A stretch of 42,093 bases of DNA, from positions 1-42,093 of the IMG/VR virus record IMGVR_UViG_3300018405_000005; one strand, written 5' to 3'. Source of the stretch: a virus. A program made the translations under genes and the position numbers. Shown here one piece after another: positions 23,571-31,762 of this stretch (within the stretch, counting starts at the first letter, position 1; the number at the start of each line of letters is the position of its first letter). The notes under the pieces are model-generated. The model had not been told where the DNA came from. It made no database searches and saw only the letters and a list, made by a program, of their open reading frames with translations.

Positions 23571-24548
23571 ATGGCACAAGTAGCTGGTGCAAAGAGCACC
23601 TACCAAGAACCTATCTTCACTGGTGGTAACCGTGAGGATTTATCTGATGTACTTTATGATGTATCCCCTACTGATACACCTTTCCTTACAATGTGTAAGA
23701 AAGGCAAAGCTGATGGTACTTATCATGAGTGGCTAACTGATGAACTGGAAGAGCCAGTTAAAAACGCAGTTATCGAAGGCCACGTTGCTGAGCCTAAGAA
23801 GGCTGGCTCTCGCGTACGTATTGGTAACTATACTCAGATTCTTGAGAAAACTGCATCTGTTACTGGCTCTCAAGAGAAAGCCAAAAAAGGTGGTGGTATC
23901 AAGTCTGAAATGGCTTACCAAATCACACGTCGTATGAAAGAAATTAAGCGTGATCTTGAGCGAACAGTTATTGGTGAAAGCCCTCAGATTGCTAAAGCTG
24001 GTTCTGATACTGTTGCTCGTGAAATGGCATCATTTGTCAACTTCATGGATGATTCTTCATACATGGCATTGGCATCATCTGGCGTAACAGCACCAACTGG
24101 TGATGGTAAGACTCAAGCAGTGCCAGGTGCACTAACAGTGTTCACTGAAGACCACTTGATTGCTGCTCTTGCTAAGATGTGGACTAACACAAGTGGTTCA
24201 GAAAACATCTCTGCGATCATGGGTGCTTCTATTCGTGGTAAGTTCTCTAAGTTCCAAAGTGCAGCGACACGTTATGTGTCTACTGACAATGCTCGTCTAC
24301 AAGCATCCATTGATGTTTATGACGGTGACTTCCACACAGTAACTGCTGTACCTGACCGTTACTCAAACCCTGCTTCTGTGTTCCTAGTTGACTGGGATTA
24401 TGTGTCGATTGATGACTACCGCCCAATCTTCACCCAAGACCTAGCAACAACTGGTGATGGCAAGTCTAAGCAGATCATTTGGGAAACTACTTTGAAAGTT
24501 GGTAATCCTAAAGCTCACATGGTTATTGATGGTGCGAAAGCAGCTTAA
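23571..24548 (+). CDS. Major capsid protein (SU10-type, HK97 fold)
   Basis: A 325-residue coat protein of the SU10_MCP/DUF5309 family. It has the family start TYQEPIFTGGNREDLSDVLYDVSPTDTPF (recognised in parts: NREDLSD, SPTDTPFL), the EKTASVTGSQEKAKKGG block and the C-terminal WETTLKVGNPKAHMVI. It builds the icosahedral shell. Two possible N-terminal cleavage points cannot be judged. A strong terminator follows it, as expected for the most abundant virion protein. Confidence 0.93.
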   Translation: MAQVAGAKSTYQEPIFTGGNREDLSDVLYDVSPTDTPFLTMCKKGKADGTYHEWLTDELEEPVKNAVIEGHVAEPKKAGSRVRIGNYTQILEKTASVTGSQEKAKKGGGIKSEMAYQITRRMKEIKRDLERTVIGESPQIAKAGSDTVAREMASFVNFMDDSSYMALASSGVTAPTGDGKTQAVPGALTVFTEDHLIAALAKMWTNTSGSENISAIMGASIRGKFSKFQSAATRYVSTDNARLQASIDVYDGDFHTVTAVPDRYSNPASVFLVDWDYVSIDDYRPIFTQDLATTGDGKSKQIIWETTLKVGNPKAHMVIDGAKAA

Positions 24549-24572
24549 TAGATAAACATTAGAACTACCCAC

Positions 24573-24619
24573 GGGCGTTCTCATTATGGCTTTTGCTAGG
24601 ATGGGTGCGCCCTTTTTTT
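24573..24619 (+). terminator. Intrinsic terminator after the capsid gene
   Basis: GGGCG (24573-24577) pairs with CGCCC (24608-24612) across a 30-base loop, followed directly by seven T. A second pairing, CCCA (24568-24571) with TGGG (24602-24605), crosses the first, so a pseudoknot or alternative fold is possible. Read-through must occur because the following genes have no clear own promoter. Confidence 0.65.
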
Positions 24620-24640
24620 CGTATCTGGAGAGAGAGTGAA

Positions 24641-25012
24641 ATGACTGGTAAATTAGTAGCACGCGATTATGACCCACAAACTGGTATCACTGAAGAGTTT
24701 TACCACAATGAACAAGAAGGCACAATCACAATCCGTCGCCTTCAAGATGTTGAAGGTCAATTGAATCAAAACAAGGCAATGTTTAATGAGCACAATGGCA
24801 TTGGATATGGCGATAGTAAAGGTGCACACCTTGTTGCCCGTATTCCGCTAGTGGTTGTAGAAAAGTGGAAAGAGCAAGGCTTTGATTGGTTCAAATCAAC
24901 TGACATTGAACGTCGTCGCTGGCTTGATAAGCCTGAGAATGCATTCCTCAAAGTAAGACCTGGCAAGCTAGCAGGCACAACCAAGAACCCATTATCATCT
25001 AAGGTGAGCTAA
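24641..25012 (+). CDS. Small virion-operon protein, 123 residues, possible head completion factor
   Basis: A 123-residue protein (TGKLVARDYDPQTGITEEFYHNEQ...). The N-terminal half is strand-rich and the C-terminal half is basic (DIERRRWLDKPENAFLKVRPG). It sits between the coat protein and the adaptor, where SU10-like podoviruses have small conserved genes. GGAGAG lies before the ATG, which excludes a longer upstream reading that would run into the terminator. Function not recognised. Confidence 0.75.
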   Translation: MTGKLVARDYDPQTGITEEFYHNEQEGTITIRRLQDVEGQLNQNKAMFNEHNGIGYGDSKGAHLVARIPLVVVEKWKEQGFDWFKSTDIERRRWLDKPENAFLKVRPGKLAGTTKNPLSSKVS

Positions 25013-25638
25013 TGGACTATACTGAAATAGTTAATGCTGCCAAGATGTACGCTGATCGTAATGACATAGAAGTCACACAGTCAATGGACATCTTTATTAT
25101 TATGGCAGAAGCAAGAATTAACCGTAAGCTGAAGACCTATGAACAGACTCATAGAATCTTTACAGCAACAAAAGACAAGCAAGAGTTTTATTCTCTGCCA
25201 GAAGATTATAATGGCATGCGTGCTATTCAGTTCAATACTGGTCTTGTGGACGAGCAAGGCTCCAAAGCTATACCACTTGAGTATGTTACACCTGAGACTA
25301 TTGCTGAGTATCAGTCAATGAACAAAAGTAACTACTATTACTCAGTTGTTGCTCAACAGATTCAAGTGCATCCTACATTACCATCAGGTGGCACTCTTGA
25401 ATTATTGTTCTACAGAAAAGTACCTAGTCTTAATAGCCAAAGTAAGTCCAATTGGTGCTCTGAGAACAACCCGGATATTTACATTTCAGGTTTATGTGCT
25501 GAGATTGAGTTGTTTGTTAAAAACTACGAAGCTTCTCAGCTATGGGATCAACGTATGTCAAGAGCTATCAAAGAGTTATCAGATAATGATTATGACAATC
25601 GTTGGGCTGGCAACCCACTCCAAATGAGAGCGGAATAA
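25012..25638 (+). CDS. Head-to-tail adaptor protein (SU10/P22 gp4-like)
   Basis: A 208-residue protein with the helical bundle start typical of phage adaptors (EIVNAAKMYADR... FIIMAEARINRKLKTYEQ), then a beta segment (QIQVHPTLPSGGTLELLFYRKVP) and a C-terminal helical part. It forms the ring beneath the portal that receives the tail. It is coupled to both neighbours by one-base overlaps. Confidence 0.85.
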   Translation: MDYTEIVNAAKMYADRNDIEVTQSMDIFIIMAEARINRKLKTYEQTHRIFTATKDKQEFYSLPEDYNGMRAIQFNTGLVDEQGSKAIPLEYVTPETIAEYQSMNKSNYYYSVVAQQIQVHPTLPSGGTLELLFYRKVPSLNSQSKSNWCSENNPDIYISGLCAEIELFVKNYEASQLWDQRMSRAIKELSDNDYDNRWAGNPLQMRAE

Positions 25639-28109
25639 TGGCATTAATAAAGATTGCAGACTGGGTCGCAGAGACTACAAATACAATTGGTACAGGTGAT
25701 GTCCAACTTACTGGTCAGATTGTTGGATTCTCACCATTCTCTGAAATTGGCGATGGTAAAGTTTATTACACAATCCAAGAAGGCTTTGATAAAGAAGTTG
25801 GGATTGGCACACTTGATGCTTCAAATAGTGTTTTGAAGCGTACGCAGGTGATTGCAACTATTATCAACAACAAGTACTCAACTAATGCAACTCCAATGAA
25901 CTTGAATGGCTTTGGAGAAGTATACTGCACAATATCATCACATTTGATTAATGGAATCATTGACCACATTGAAAGCTCTGAAAAAAGCATTTCTGATATT
26001 GAAAAAGAATTGGCTAAAATTACAGGTGATCTTTCAGGTTTTGTTACTCATGATGAGCTGGCATCTCACCCAGCAAGTGCAATACCAACATCAATATCTG
26101 GTGTAAGTGTTCAGGAATCACTAGATTCAAAGGCAACAAAAGAAGATATTACAAAGTCCCAAGGTGACATCATAGGCGGCTCGATATTTAAGGGGTCGAA
26201 CGGCGAGACTGTTAAGGTTGGGGATGTGGTTGAACCTGGCATTACTCACCTTCGCGTGCTGGTTGGTGGAAAGCCCACTATTGTTGCAATGTCGCCTATT
26301 ATTAGCGGTACGGTCAGCTCAATAAATAAGGCGGGTGCGATAATTGACGGGGTATTTGTAGGTTTTACTCAATCAAATAACCTTGAGTTTTTCAACGCAG
26401 GCGATAAATCCGCTGTTGACAATATGATTGAGAGATTCAATCTTAATCCACTAAGTCATGCAATCGGAACTCAAATATCTACTGGTTCTATTGTATTTGA
26501 GTTCATCGATTCAACAGGACCAATAACAGAAGAAAACTTCAGGGCAACTACTGCGATACATTCCAGGGACTTTGGGGTTAAGTCTGACGGCGTGACAGAT
26601 GACACTGCTAACCTAACAAAGGCATTTAATTTTGCCTTGCTCAGTGGTGGCGGTACGGTGCTAGTTTCTTCTGGTGAGACTGTTATATCAAACTTAATAG
26701 TGCCAGTAGGCATAACGCTTCTCGGCCTAGGCGGCGAGCCAAGTCCATTCGGTATTTATAGCTTCCAGGACCCTAGCATTGGTCAGTATGACGTGGTGTC
26801 GAGGGGTGCAACAATATTCAAAGTGCTTGCTGGCAGTAATGGGATAATCTGCCCTGAAACATCAACAAGAGCTGGAACTAGGTTAGAAAATTTCGCAATT
26901 GAAGGTCCAGAGGAAGGCGGAAGCCAATACGGTCTTCAAATGCACCAAACATCAACCTCAACTAAGAACGTCACTGTGAACCGATTCCCTGACGGCGTAG
27001 GTGTTGAAATAGGAAAGAGCTGGCGAGCAACGCATTACATGTTGCAAATACGCAACTGTGGTTTGGGCATGCACTTAAACGGTAATATCGGAGCCATAAA
27101 CGGTGTATCTTGGTATGGGCTGCTTATCGAAGAGTGTGCTGCAGGCCTTTATCACGAAGGTGCTCCTGGTGGTTTGGCTAGTATCGCCAACTCGTTTATT
27201 TCACCTGTGATTGAGGCAATACGCATTCGAGCAGGTTTGCAGTGGCCATCGCATGTAACATTGAGTCAGCAAGTTAAAGATGATACTGGTTATACTGAAG
27301 AAAATTTTACGGCAGGCATTGTTATAGATAGTGATGCTGGATTTAATTTTCAGTCGCTATACACTGAGGCGATTACAGGTCCACATTTATGGTTAGGGGA
27401 AAACTCAAAAGTCTCACTAACTGGCGGAATTTGTGAGTTCGACCTTAATAGCGTGGAAACATACACAGGACCTAAGTTTGATGTTTATCGCGGCATGGCG
27501 ACATTTAACTCAGTTAGATTTGTTTATGACCCAACTAGAAATCCAAACACGGCGATATTCAGAGTAAACGAATTTACCGATTTCATATTTATGGGTAACA
27601 AGTTTTCAGCGGATAGGTCTGTCAAAGAATACTATGTTGATGGGTATGGCTCTACTCTTACGTATACCAATGGGTACTACCAAGAGAAGAATGGACAACC
27701 AATTGCACTAAGGCCATCCGATGCAACTTATGGTACAATTCAAGCCGAAACGTTAATTACTGAACAGCATTATCATACACCCACACAATCAAATCAGAAT
27801 AGAACGTTTGAATTAGATACTGAAGTAGAGCCACAAAGGTTAATTGTCACATCAATATTTGATGATAATTCATATACCACCACTGTGAATTACACTGACG
27901 TAAGTTCTGTCAAAATAGGCACTCGATTAACAGTAATACATAAAATATTTTCAGCAAGTGGAGCAACGTCTGAGGTAACTATGGATTGGGGGGCAAATTT
28001 ACGCGGTAATCCTTACACAGTAACGGATAGTAATGTTTATGTGATTACTGAATTTACTTTTACAGAAGGTGGGTTTACGCAAGTATCGCAATCACAAGTG
28101 GCACAATAA
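25638..28109 (+). CDS. Tailspike with pectate-lyase-like beta-helix
   Basis: An 823-residue tailspike. The N-terminal 100 residues (MALIKIADWVAETTNTIGTG, then LTGQIVGFSPFSEIGDG, then FGEVYCTIS) are the common virion-attachment domain of podovirus spikes. A helical linker follows (about 115-180). At about 312 the sequence FGVKSDGVTDDTANLTKAF marks the start of a parallel beta-helix of the pectate-lyase type, which probably binds and cuts a host surface polysaccharide. A separate beta domain ends the protein (about 720-823). Base and codon use from about 26165 to 27750 differ from the flanking ends (more GGC, TCG, AGG, AAC), in line with exchange of the receptor-binding module. Confidence 0.9.
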   Translation: MALIKIADWVAETTNTIGTGDVQLTGQIVGFSPFSEIGDGKVYYTIQEGFDKEVGIGTLDASNSVLKRTQVIATIINNKYSTNATPMNLNGFGEVYCTISSHLINGIIDHIESSEKSISDIEKELAKITGDLSGFVTHDELASHPASAIPTSISGVSVQESLDSKATKEDITKSQGDIIGGSIFKGSNGETVKVGDVVEPGITHLRVLVGGKPTIVAMSPIISGTVSSINKAGAIIDGVFVGFTQSNNLEFFNAGDKSAVDNMIERFNLNPLSHAIGTQISTGSIVFEFIDSTGPITEENFRATTAIHSRDFGVKSDGVTDDTANLTKAFNFALLSGGGTVLVSSGETVISNLIVPVGITLLGLGGEPSPFGIYSFQDPSIGQYDVVSRGATIFKVLAGSNGIICPETSTRAGTRLENFAIEGPEEGGSQYGLQMHQTSTSTKNVTVNRFPDGVGVEIGKSWRATHYMLQIRNCGLGMHLNGNIGAINGVSWYGLLIEECAAGLYHEGAPGGLASIANSFISPVIEAIRIRAGLQWPSHVTLSQQVKDDTGYTEENFTAGIVIDSDAGFNFQSLYTEAITGPHLWLGENSKVSLTGGICEFDLNSVETYTGPKFDVYRGMATFNSVRFVYDPTRNPNTAIFRVNEFTDFIFMGNKFSADRSVKEYYVDGYGSTLTYTNGYYQEKNGQPIALRPSDATYGTIQAETLITEQHYHTPTQSNQNRTFELDTEVEPQRLIVTSIFDDNSYTTTVNYTDVSSVKIGTRLTVIHKIFSASGATSEVTMDWGANLRGNPYTVTDSNVYVITEFTFTEGGFTQVSQSQVAQ

Positions 28110-28145
28110 CCACGGAACAAAACATCTTACAATACTAAAGCGGAC

Positions 28146-28203
28146 AGGTAGGCCAACTGAAAGGAAATTAGTCATTGCTTTCTGCTTCCTTATTTGGCCA
28201 CCT
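28146..28203 (+). other. Imperfect long hairpin after the tailspike gene
   Basis: AGGT-A-GGCCAA (28146-28156) is complementary to TTGGCCACCT (28194-28203) with one bulged A, and inner GAAAG/CTTTC pairing is possible. It has no U tract. It may protect the 3' end of the spike mRNA. The 293-base stretch 28110-28402 holds no gene, only this hairpin, a terminator and a promoter candidate. Confidence 0.4.
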
Positions 28204-28236
28204 TTGACTGAGAATTATTTGCCGAGTCTATAGAAC

Positions 28237-28260
28237 AAAAGCCCCTTCATGGGCTTTTCT
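28237..28260 (+). terminator. Intrinsic terminator after the tailspike gene
   Basis: A perfect 8-bp stem AAAAGCCC/GGGCTTTT with a 6-base loop, followed by CT. The stem itself supplies the U run. It would separate the head-tailspike genes from the lysis cassette. Confidence 0.75.
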
Positions 28261-28321
28261 ACATCCATCGCTTTTCCTGCTAGCTTCTTTTAATTATAAT
28301 TAGCTTGTGGTAAGCAAATAA

Positions 28322-28350
28322 TTGGAAATAAAAAAAAAGGAGATTATCTT
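28322..28350 (+). promoter_or_regulatory. Candidate promoter for the lysis and tail genes
   Basis: TTGGAA (28322-28327) and TATCTT (28345-28350) are spaced by 17 bases and lie after a terminator and before the lysis genes, where a promoter is needed. The -35 is only a partial match. A run of nine A and a GGAG with no nearby start codon also occur here. Confidence 0.35.
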
Positions 28351-28402
28351 TTAATTATCTGTATTATATTTATTCAATGTTTTAACTTTTTGAGTGTTTT
28401 CT

Positions 28403-28582
28403 ATGAATATTGGTGAAATGCAAAAGAAAACTAATTCAATTCCTGGAATTTGCATCCCTGGTATTTCCATCTCAGGAACTCCAGTAAGTAATTTCACAGG
28501 AACTTGGTATGAGGTTCCTAAAATCGACACCACATGGGAGTATGCTAAAGCTATGCCAAATGGCATTATTTATTCAAAATAG
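28403..28582 (+). CDS. Small protein with IPGI repeats, 59 residues
   Basis: A 59-residue frame (NIGEMQKKTNSIPGICIPGISISGTPVSNFTGTW...). Two tandem IPGI-type units are followed by a Trp/Tyr-rich segment. The ribosome site is poor (GAG eight bases upstream). No family is recognised. It is the first frame after the promoter candidate and ends nine bases before the next start. Confidence 0.5.
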   Translation: MNIGEMQKKTNSIPGICIPGISISGTPVSNFTGTWYEVPKIDTTWEYAKAMPNGIIYSK

Positions 28583-28591
28583 GTGCTTTTT

Positions 28592-28873
28592 ATGAAAGAG
28601 GTAGTAGTTGCCATAGTGGGAATTGCAGTTAGTGTTGCTAGCAGCGTTAGCTCATCATCATACTTTATTGGCTCAAAGATTGAAAATCATGAGAGTCGAA
28701 TAACTGCTATTGAGGTCAGAAATGACAAGTATGATGCAACCCAAAAGGAGCTACTTCAATCATTACAGACCATAAAGGTTGATGTAGCAGTAACTAAAAA
28801 TAATATTCTTTGGATGAGAAATAACAATGACACAACTGAATTTACTTACAATAAAAAGAATACCTCAAAGTGA
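28592..28873 (+). CDS. Membrane-anchored coiled-coil protein, possible holin or lysis regulator
   Basis: A 93-residue protein with an N-terminal hydrophobic segment (about 3-27, VVVAIVGIAVSVASSVSSSSYFIG) and a helical tail (HESRITAIEVRNDKYDATQKELLQSLQTIKVDVAVTKNNILWM). This layout is common in phage holin-region proteins (one membrane pass plus cytoplasmic coiled coil). AGGTG lies before the ATG at 28592. It overlaps the DUF5675 gene by 47 bases in another frame. Confidence 0.6.
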   Translation: MKEVVVAIVGIAVSVASSVSSSSYFIGSKIENHESRITAIEVRNDKYDATQKELLQSLQTIKVDVAVTKNNILWMRNNNDTTEFTYNKKNTSK

Positions 28874-29222
28874 TTTAACTTTGGGCATTCTTAATTTTGG
28901 TAACTTTCGATGCTTCACATTGGAGTTGCCTGACCTTGATAACAAACAGAATGTATCATGTATTCCAAAAGGTACATATCTTGCAGGAAAACACATGTCT
29001 CCTAGTAAGGGGCACTGTGTTGCCATCAAGGGTGTTCCAATGCGCAGCAATATTTTGATACATGTCGGTAACTATACATCTGACATTCTTGGCTGTATAT
29101 TGGTAGGTGATAGTGTTCGTGATATTAATAATGATGGCAAGTATGATGTCACAAATTCACGTAACACTTTCAATAAATTAATGGATTTGCTTCCAGATGA
29201 ATTTCTGGTAAGGATTGAATAA
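28827..29222 (+). CDS. DUF5675-family protein, candidate lysis enzyme
   Basis: A 131-residue protein with the DUF5675 pattern: LGILNFGNFRCFTLELPD, SCIPKGTYLAGKHMSP and SNILIHVGNYTSDILGCILVGD. The conserved His (ILIHVGN) and Cys (GCILVG) stand in an arrangement reminiscent of L,D-transpeptidase-type active sites. No other recognisable endolysin exists in the genome, and this gene lies between two small membrane proteins, so it may cut or remodel peptidoglycan. That activity is inference; the family is formally of unknown function. Confidence 0.75.
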   Translation: MTQLNLLTIKRIPQSDLTLGILNFGNFRCFTLELPDLDNKQNVSCIPKGTYLAGKHMSPSKGHCVAIKGVPMRSNILIHVGNYTSDILGCILVGDSVRDINNDGKYDVTNSRNTFNKLMDLLPDEFLVRIE

Positions 29223-29416
29223 TGGGCTCGGCATTGGCAAAAGGTGCAATCACCTTTTTAACTAACCTTGTTATGTCTTTGGCAACTGAAAAGTTCATTG
29301 AATGGTTCTTCTTTTTAGTTGCTGGCAAGTTTGCTGAATCAACCAAGACAAAGGTTGATGATGACTTTGTCAAGAAAACAGAAGAGGCATACAACACTTA
29401 CATGGAGAATAAATAA
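29222..29416 (+). CDS. Small membrane protein, candidate holin
   Basis: A 64-residue protein with a hydrophobic helix region (about 8-35, AITFLTNLVMSLATEKFIEWFFFLVAG) and a charged C-terminal tail (KTKVDDDFVKKTEEAYNTYMENK). Similar one- or two-pass proteins sit in lysis cassettes of many phages. It is coupled to its neighbours by single-base overlaps. Either this protein or the one at 28592-28873 could be the holin; no signal for a spanin pair was seen. Confidence 0.55.
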   Translation: MGSALAKGAITFLTNLVMSLATEKFIEWFFFLVAGKFAESTKTKVDDDFVKKTEEAYNTYMENK

Positions 29417-30045
29417 TGCCATTAGAGACAGCAAACACCATTGCTGAGCTTGATCAACGTTGGCCAAGAGGCGGTGAATCCGCCTCTCAAGGTGATGATC
29501 ACCTTCGAATGATCAAGGCAGTTTTGAAGAAGCAATTCCCTGGCAAAGGTGGCAACGGATGGGATAAGCCATTAACTATTGATGTTGATACTCTTAATAA
29601 CATCTTTAAATTGATGAAGCCTGTTGGCACACTTGAGTTCCGCTTGGATGACATCAACCCAGGGACGCTGTATGGCGGTACATGGAAGCTCATCAAAGCT
29701 GATGCCACAATCACATTTGGTGATGGTAATGCTCAGACTGGTCTTCCAGTTGGTGACAATTTGGTAGAAGTCCCTCTGCCAAAGCACACACACTTAGCGG
29801 AATTCAAAGGGGAGCAACTAGACACTCACAAGCACTCATTGCCATACAATAAAACTGGGTCTGGCGGTGGAGGCTCTGGCCCAGACGTGCTGGGCGGAAG
29901 TGGCTTAGAGACTGATGAAGTTTCTGCTGGTACTCCAAAGGGTGAAATCACAATTCAAGATTCTGGTGTTGAAGGTGATGATGCTAAAATTAACGTTCGT
30001 GGCGCTCGTGTTGCTATAAACGTTTGGGAGAAGGTGAAAGACTAA
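29416..30045 (+). CDS. Tail or fibre-tip structural protein with HxH motifs
   Basis: A 209-residue protein. The N-terminal part ELDQRWPRGGESASQGDDHLRMIKAVLKKQFPG is a familiar start of phage tail fibre and structural proteins. The later part has metal-binding-like HTH and THKH motifs (about 126-141), a Gly-rich loop and a C-terminal RGARVAINVWEKV, as in fibre-tip or short fibre proteins that trap a metal ion. It probably forms part of the tail. It lies between the lysis cassette and the tail hub gene. Confidence 0.75.
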   Translation: MPLETANTIAELDQRWPRGGESASQGDDHLRMIKAVLKKQFPGKGGNGWDKPLTIDVDTLNNIFKLMKPVGTLEFRLDDINPGTLYGGTWKLIKADATITFGDGNAQTGLPVGDNLVEVPLPKHTHLAEFKGEQLDTHKHSLPYNKTGSGGGGSGPDVLGGSGLETDEVSAGTPKGEITIQDSGVEGDDAKINVRGARVAINVWEKVKD

Positions 30046-31604
30046 TGCCAATGTTAAGCCTTAAAGAATTTGCTAGAAAAGGCTTGAACTCGGACATTGC
30101 ACCTGCCACATTGGATGGTAATTTTTTAACATATGGCAATAACTTCCGTGTGTATGACAATGCCATCCATCCATTTGGTGGGCATACTGAGTTTGCTGAT
30201 TTGCCTGCAAGTTCAAACATAGGTTTTATTTCCTATGTTTCATCAAAATCAGGTACATTTATTATACTTCTTGGAACTGATAAAATATATCACTATGATG
30301 GTGTTTTTACAGAAGTGCAACCTGATGACTTTACTCCTGTTTCAAATTCTCATGAGTGGTCTGTTGCAAAGCTTGATGCAATTCCTGTTATCAACCACCC
30401 AGAAATTGGCCCAATGTTTTTCAACTACTCAACTGCTAAGTATGAGTCACTCCCTTGGGACAAAACGCAAAGTTGGAAGGATGCAAAAAGAACAACTGAT
30501 ATCATAAGATCACACAAGCAATTTGCTTTTGCACTTGGCTTGACTGAAAGTGGAGTTGCCATGCCAGATGCAGTAAGATGGTCTGCACCTGCTGACATAG
30601 GTTCTGTTCCTCCAACTTGGGATGAGCTTGATGTTACGAGTACAGCAGGCTTGACATCACTAGGCGGAGGCGGAGGATCAATCATTGATGGTTTATCTTT
30701 GCGCGACTCATTTGTTGTGTATCGTGAGAGAAGCATAAGCGTATTTGACTACATAGGGGGTCGATATGTATGGCGCATTCGTCACCTTTCTGAGTCAGCT
30801 GGCTTACTTGCTCCTAACTGTATTGCCGAGGCAAAGGGTACTCATTACTTTATTGGCAATGGTGATATTTATAGAAATGATGGTACTAGTATTGAATCTA
30901 TAATGCATAAAAGAATCAAAAAGAATTTTGGCATGCAAATAAATCCATCATCTGCAAATACATCATTTACAATTCACAATATTAATAAATCAGAGATTTG
31001 GTTTTGTGTCCCTATTGGTTCATCAGATAGACCAAATTATGCATACATATATAACTATAATGACAATTCATGGGCTACTAGGGATTTGCCAAATACTCTG
31101 ATTTCCATATATGGCAAGTCACCAAAGAGATCAAATGTTTGGGATGATATATCTCTGACATGGGATGAGTTTACACAGCCTTGGAATGAACAAGAAGAAT
31201 CAGCATATGAAGACACTATTATTACTGTTATTCCTGGCGATGTAGGCGGAGGTAAATTAATAGTATTAGATACTCCAATCAGCTTGACTTCTGTGCCTTT
31301 CTCTACTATACTAGAAAGAACGGAGTTCGCCTTGGAGGGTGTTGGACAGGTCACTACTATCAATAAAGTATTTCCTTACATCACCGGTGCTGGCAAAGTC
31401 TTTATACAATTTGGTTCTCAGCAAAACGCAGGTGGTCCAACTCAATGGAAAACAGCAGTTGAATTTGACCCAGCAGCTGACAAGAAGATTGACCTGAGAA
31501 CAACAGGTGAGCTTCATTGTTTCCGCGTTTATGCTGATGATGTTAGCTCTGACTTTGCTTTTATTGGCATGGACATTGAATATGTTATGGCAGGAAGACG
31601 ATGA
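30045..31604 (+). CDS. Tail hub or nozzle protein (beta-propeller-like)
   Basis: A 519-residue strand-rich protein with repeated blocks of the type YxYDGxxTE/FIGNGDIYRNDG/FVVYRERSISVFDYIGG, which suggests a beta-propeller as in the P22 gp10 and SU10 nozzle proteins. It starts LSLKEFARKGLNSDIAPATL, a usual start for this family. It likely closes the tail beneath the adaptor. Its start is coupled to the preceding stop (TAATG). Confidence 0.75.
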   Translation: MPMLSLKEFARKGLNSDIAPATLDGNFLTYGNNFRVYDNAIHPFGGHTEFADLPASSNIGFISYVSSKSGTFIILLGTDKIYHYDGVFTEVQPDDFTPVSNSHEWSVAKLDAIPVINHPEIGPMFFNYSTAKYESLPWDKTQSWKDAKRTTDIIRSHKQFAFALGLTESGVAMPDAVRWSAPADIGSVPPTWDELDVTSTAGLTSLGGGGGSIIDGLSLRDSFVVYRERSISVFDYIGGRYVWRIRHLSESAGLLAPNCIAEAKGTHYFIGNGDIYRNDGTSIESIMHKRIKKNFGMQINPSSANTSFTIHNINKSEIWFCVPIGSSDRPNYAYIYNYNDNSWATRDLPNTLISIYGKSPKRSNVWDDISLTWDEFTQPWNEQEESAYEDTIITVIPGDVGGGKLIVLDTPISLTSVPFSTILERTEFALEGVGQVTTINKVFPYITGAGKVFIQFGSQQNAGGPTQWKTAVEFDPAADKKIDLRTTGELHCFRVYADDVSSDFAFIGMDIEYVMAGRR

Positions 31605-31762
31605 GTATACCAATTGAGCAGCCTCCACAAAGTATGGATAATGAGACAAAAGCTTGGGTAAACCGTCTTATGATTTCCATTGCAGGTGAATTTGAAAAAC
31701 TCAATCAAGAGCTTGAAGAATTAAACGAGCGTGTTGAAAAACTGGAGAGTAAAACACCATGA
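31601..31762 (+). CDS. Small coiled-coil protein, 53 residues
   Basis: A 53-residue frame (SIPIEQPPQSMDNETKAWVNRL...) whose second half (FEKLNQELEELNERVEKLES) is a clear leucine-heptad coiled coil. It overlaps the previous stop and the next start by ATGA on both sides, so it is surely translated. It could act as a small trimerising or linking part of the tail. Confidence 0.8.
   Translation: MSIPIEQPPQSMDNETKAWVNRLMISIAGEFEKLNQELEELNERVEKLESKTP

Noticed and set aside
25638-28109. Possible diversity-generating retroelement target in the tailspike
   Set aside because: No reverse transcriptase gene and no template/variable repeat pair were seen; module exchange explains the composition change.
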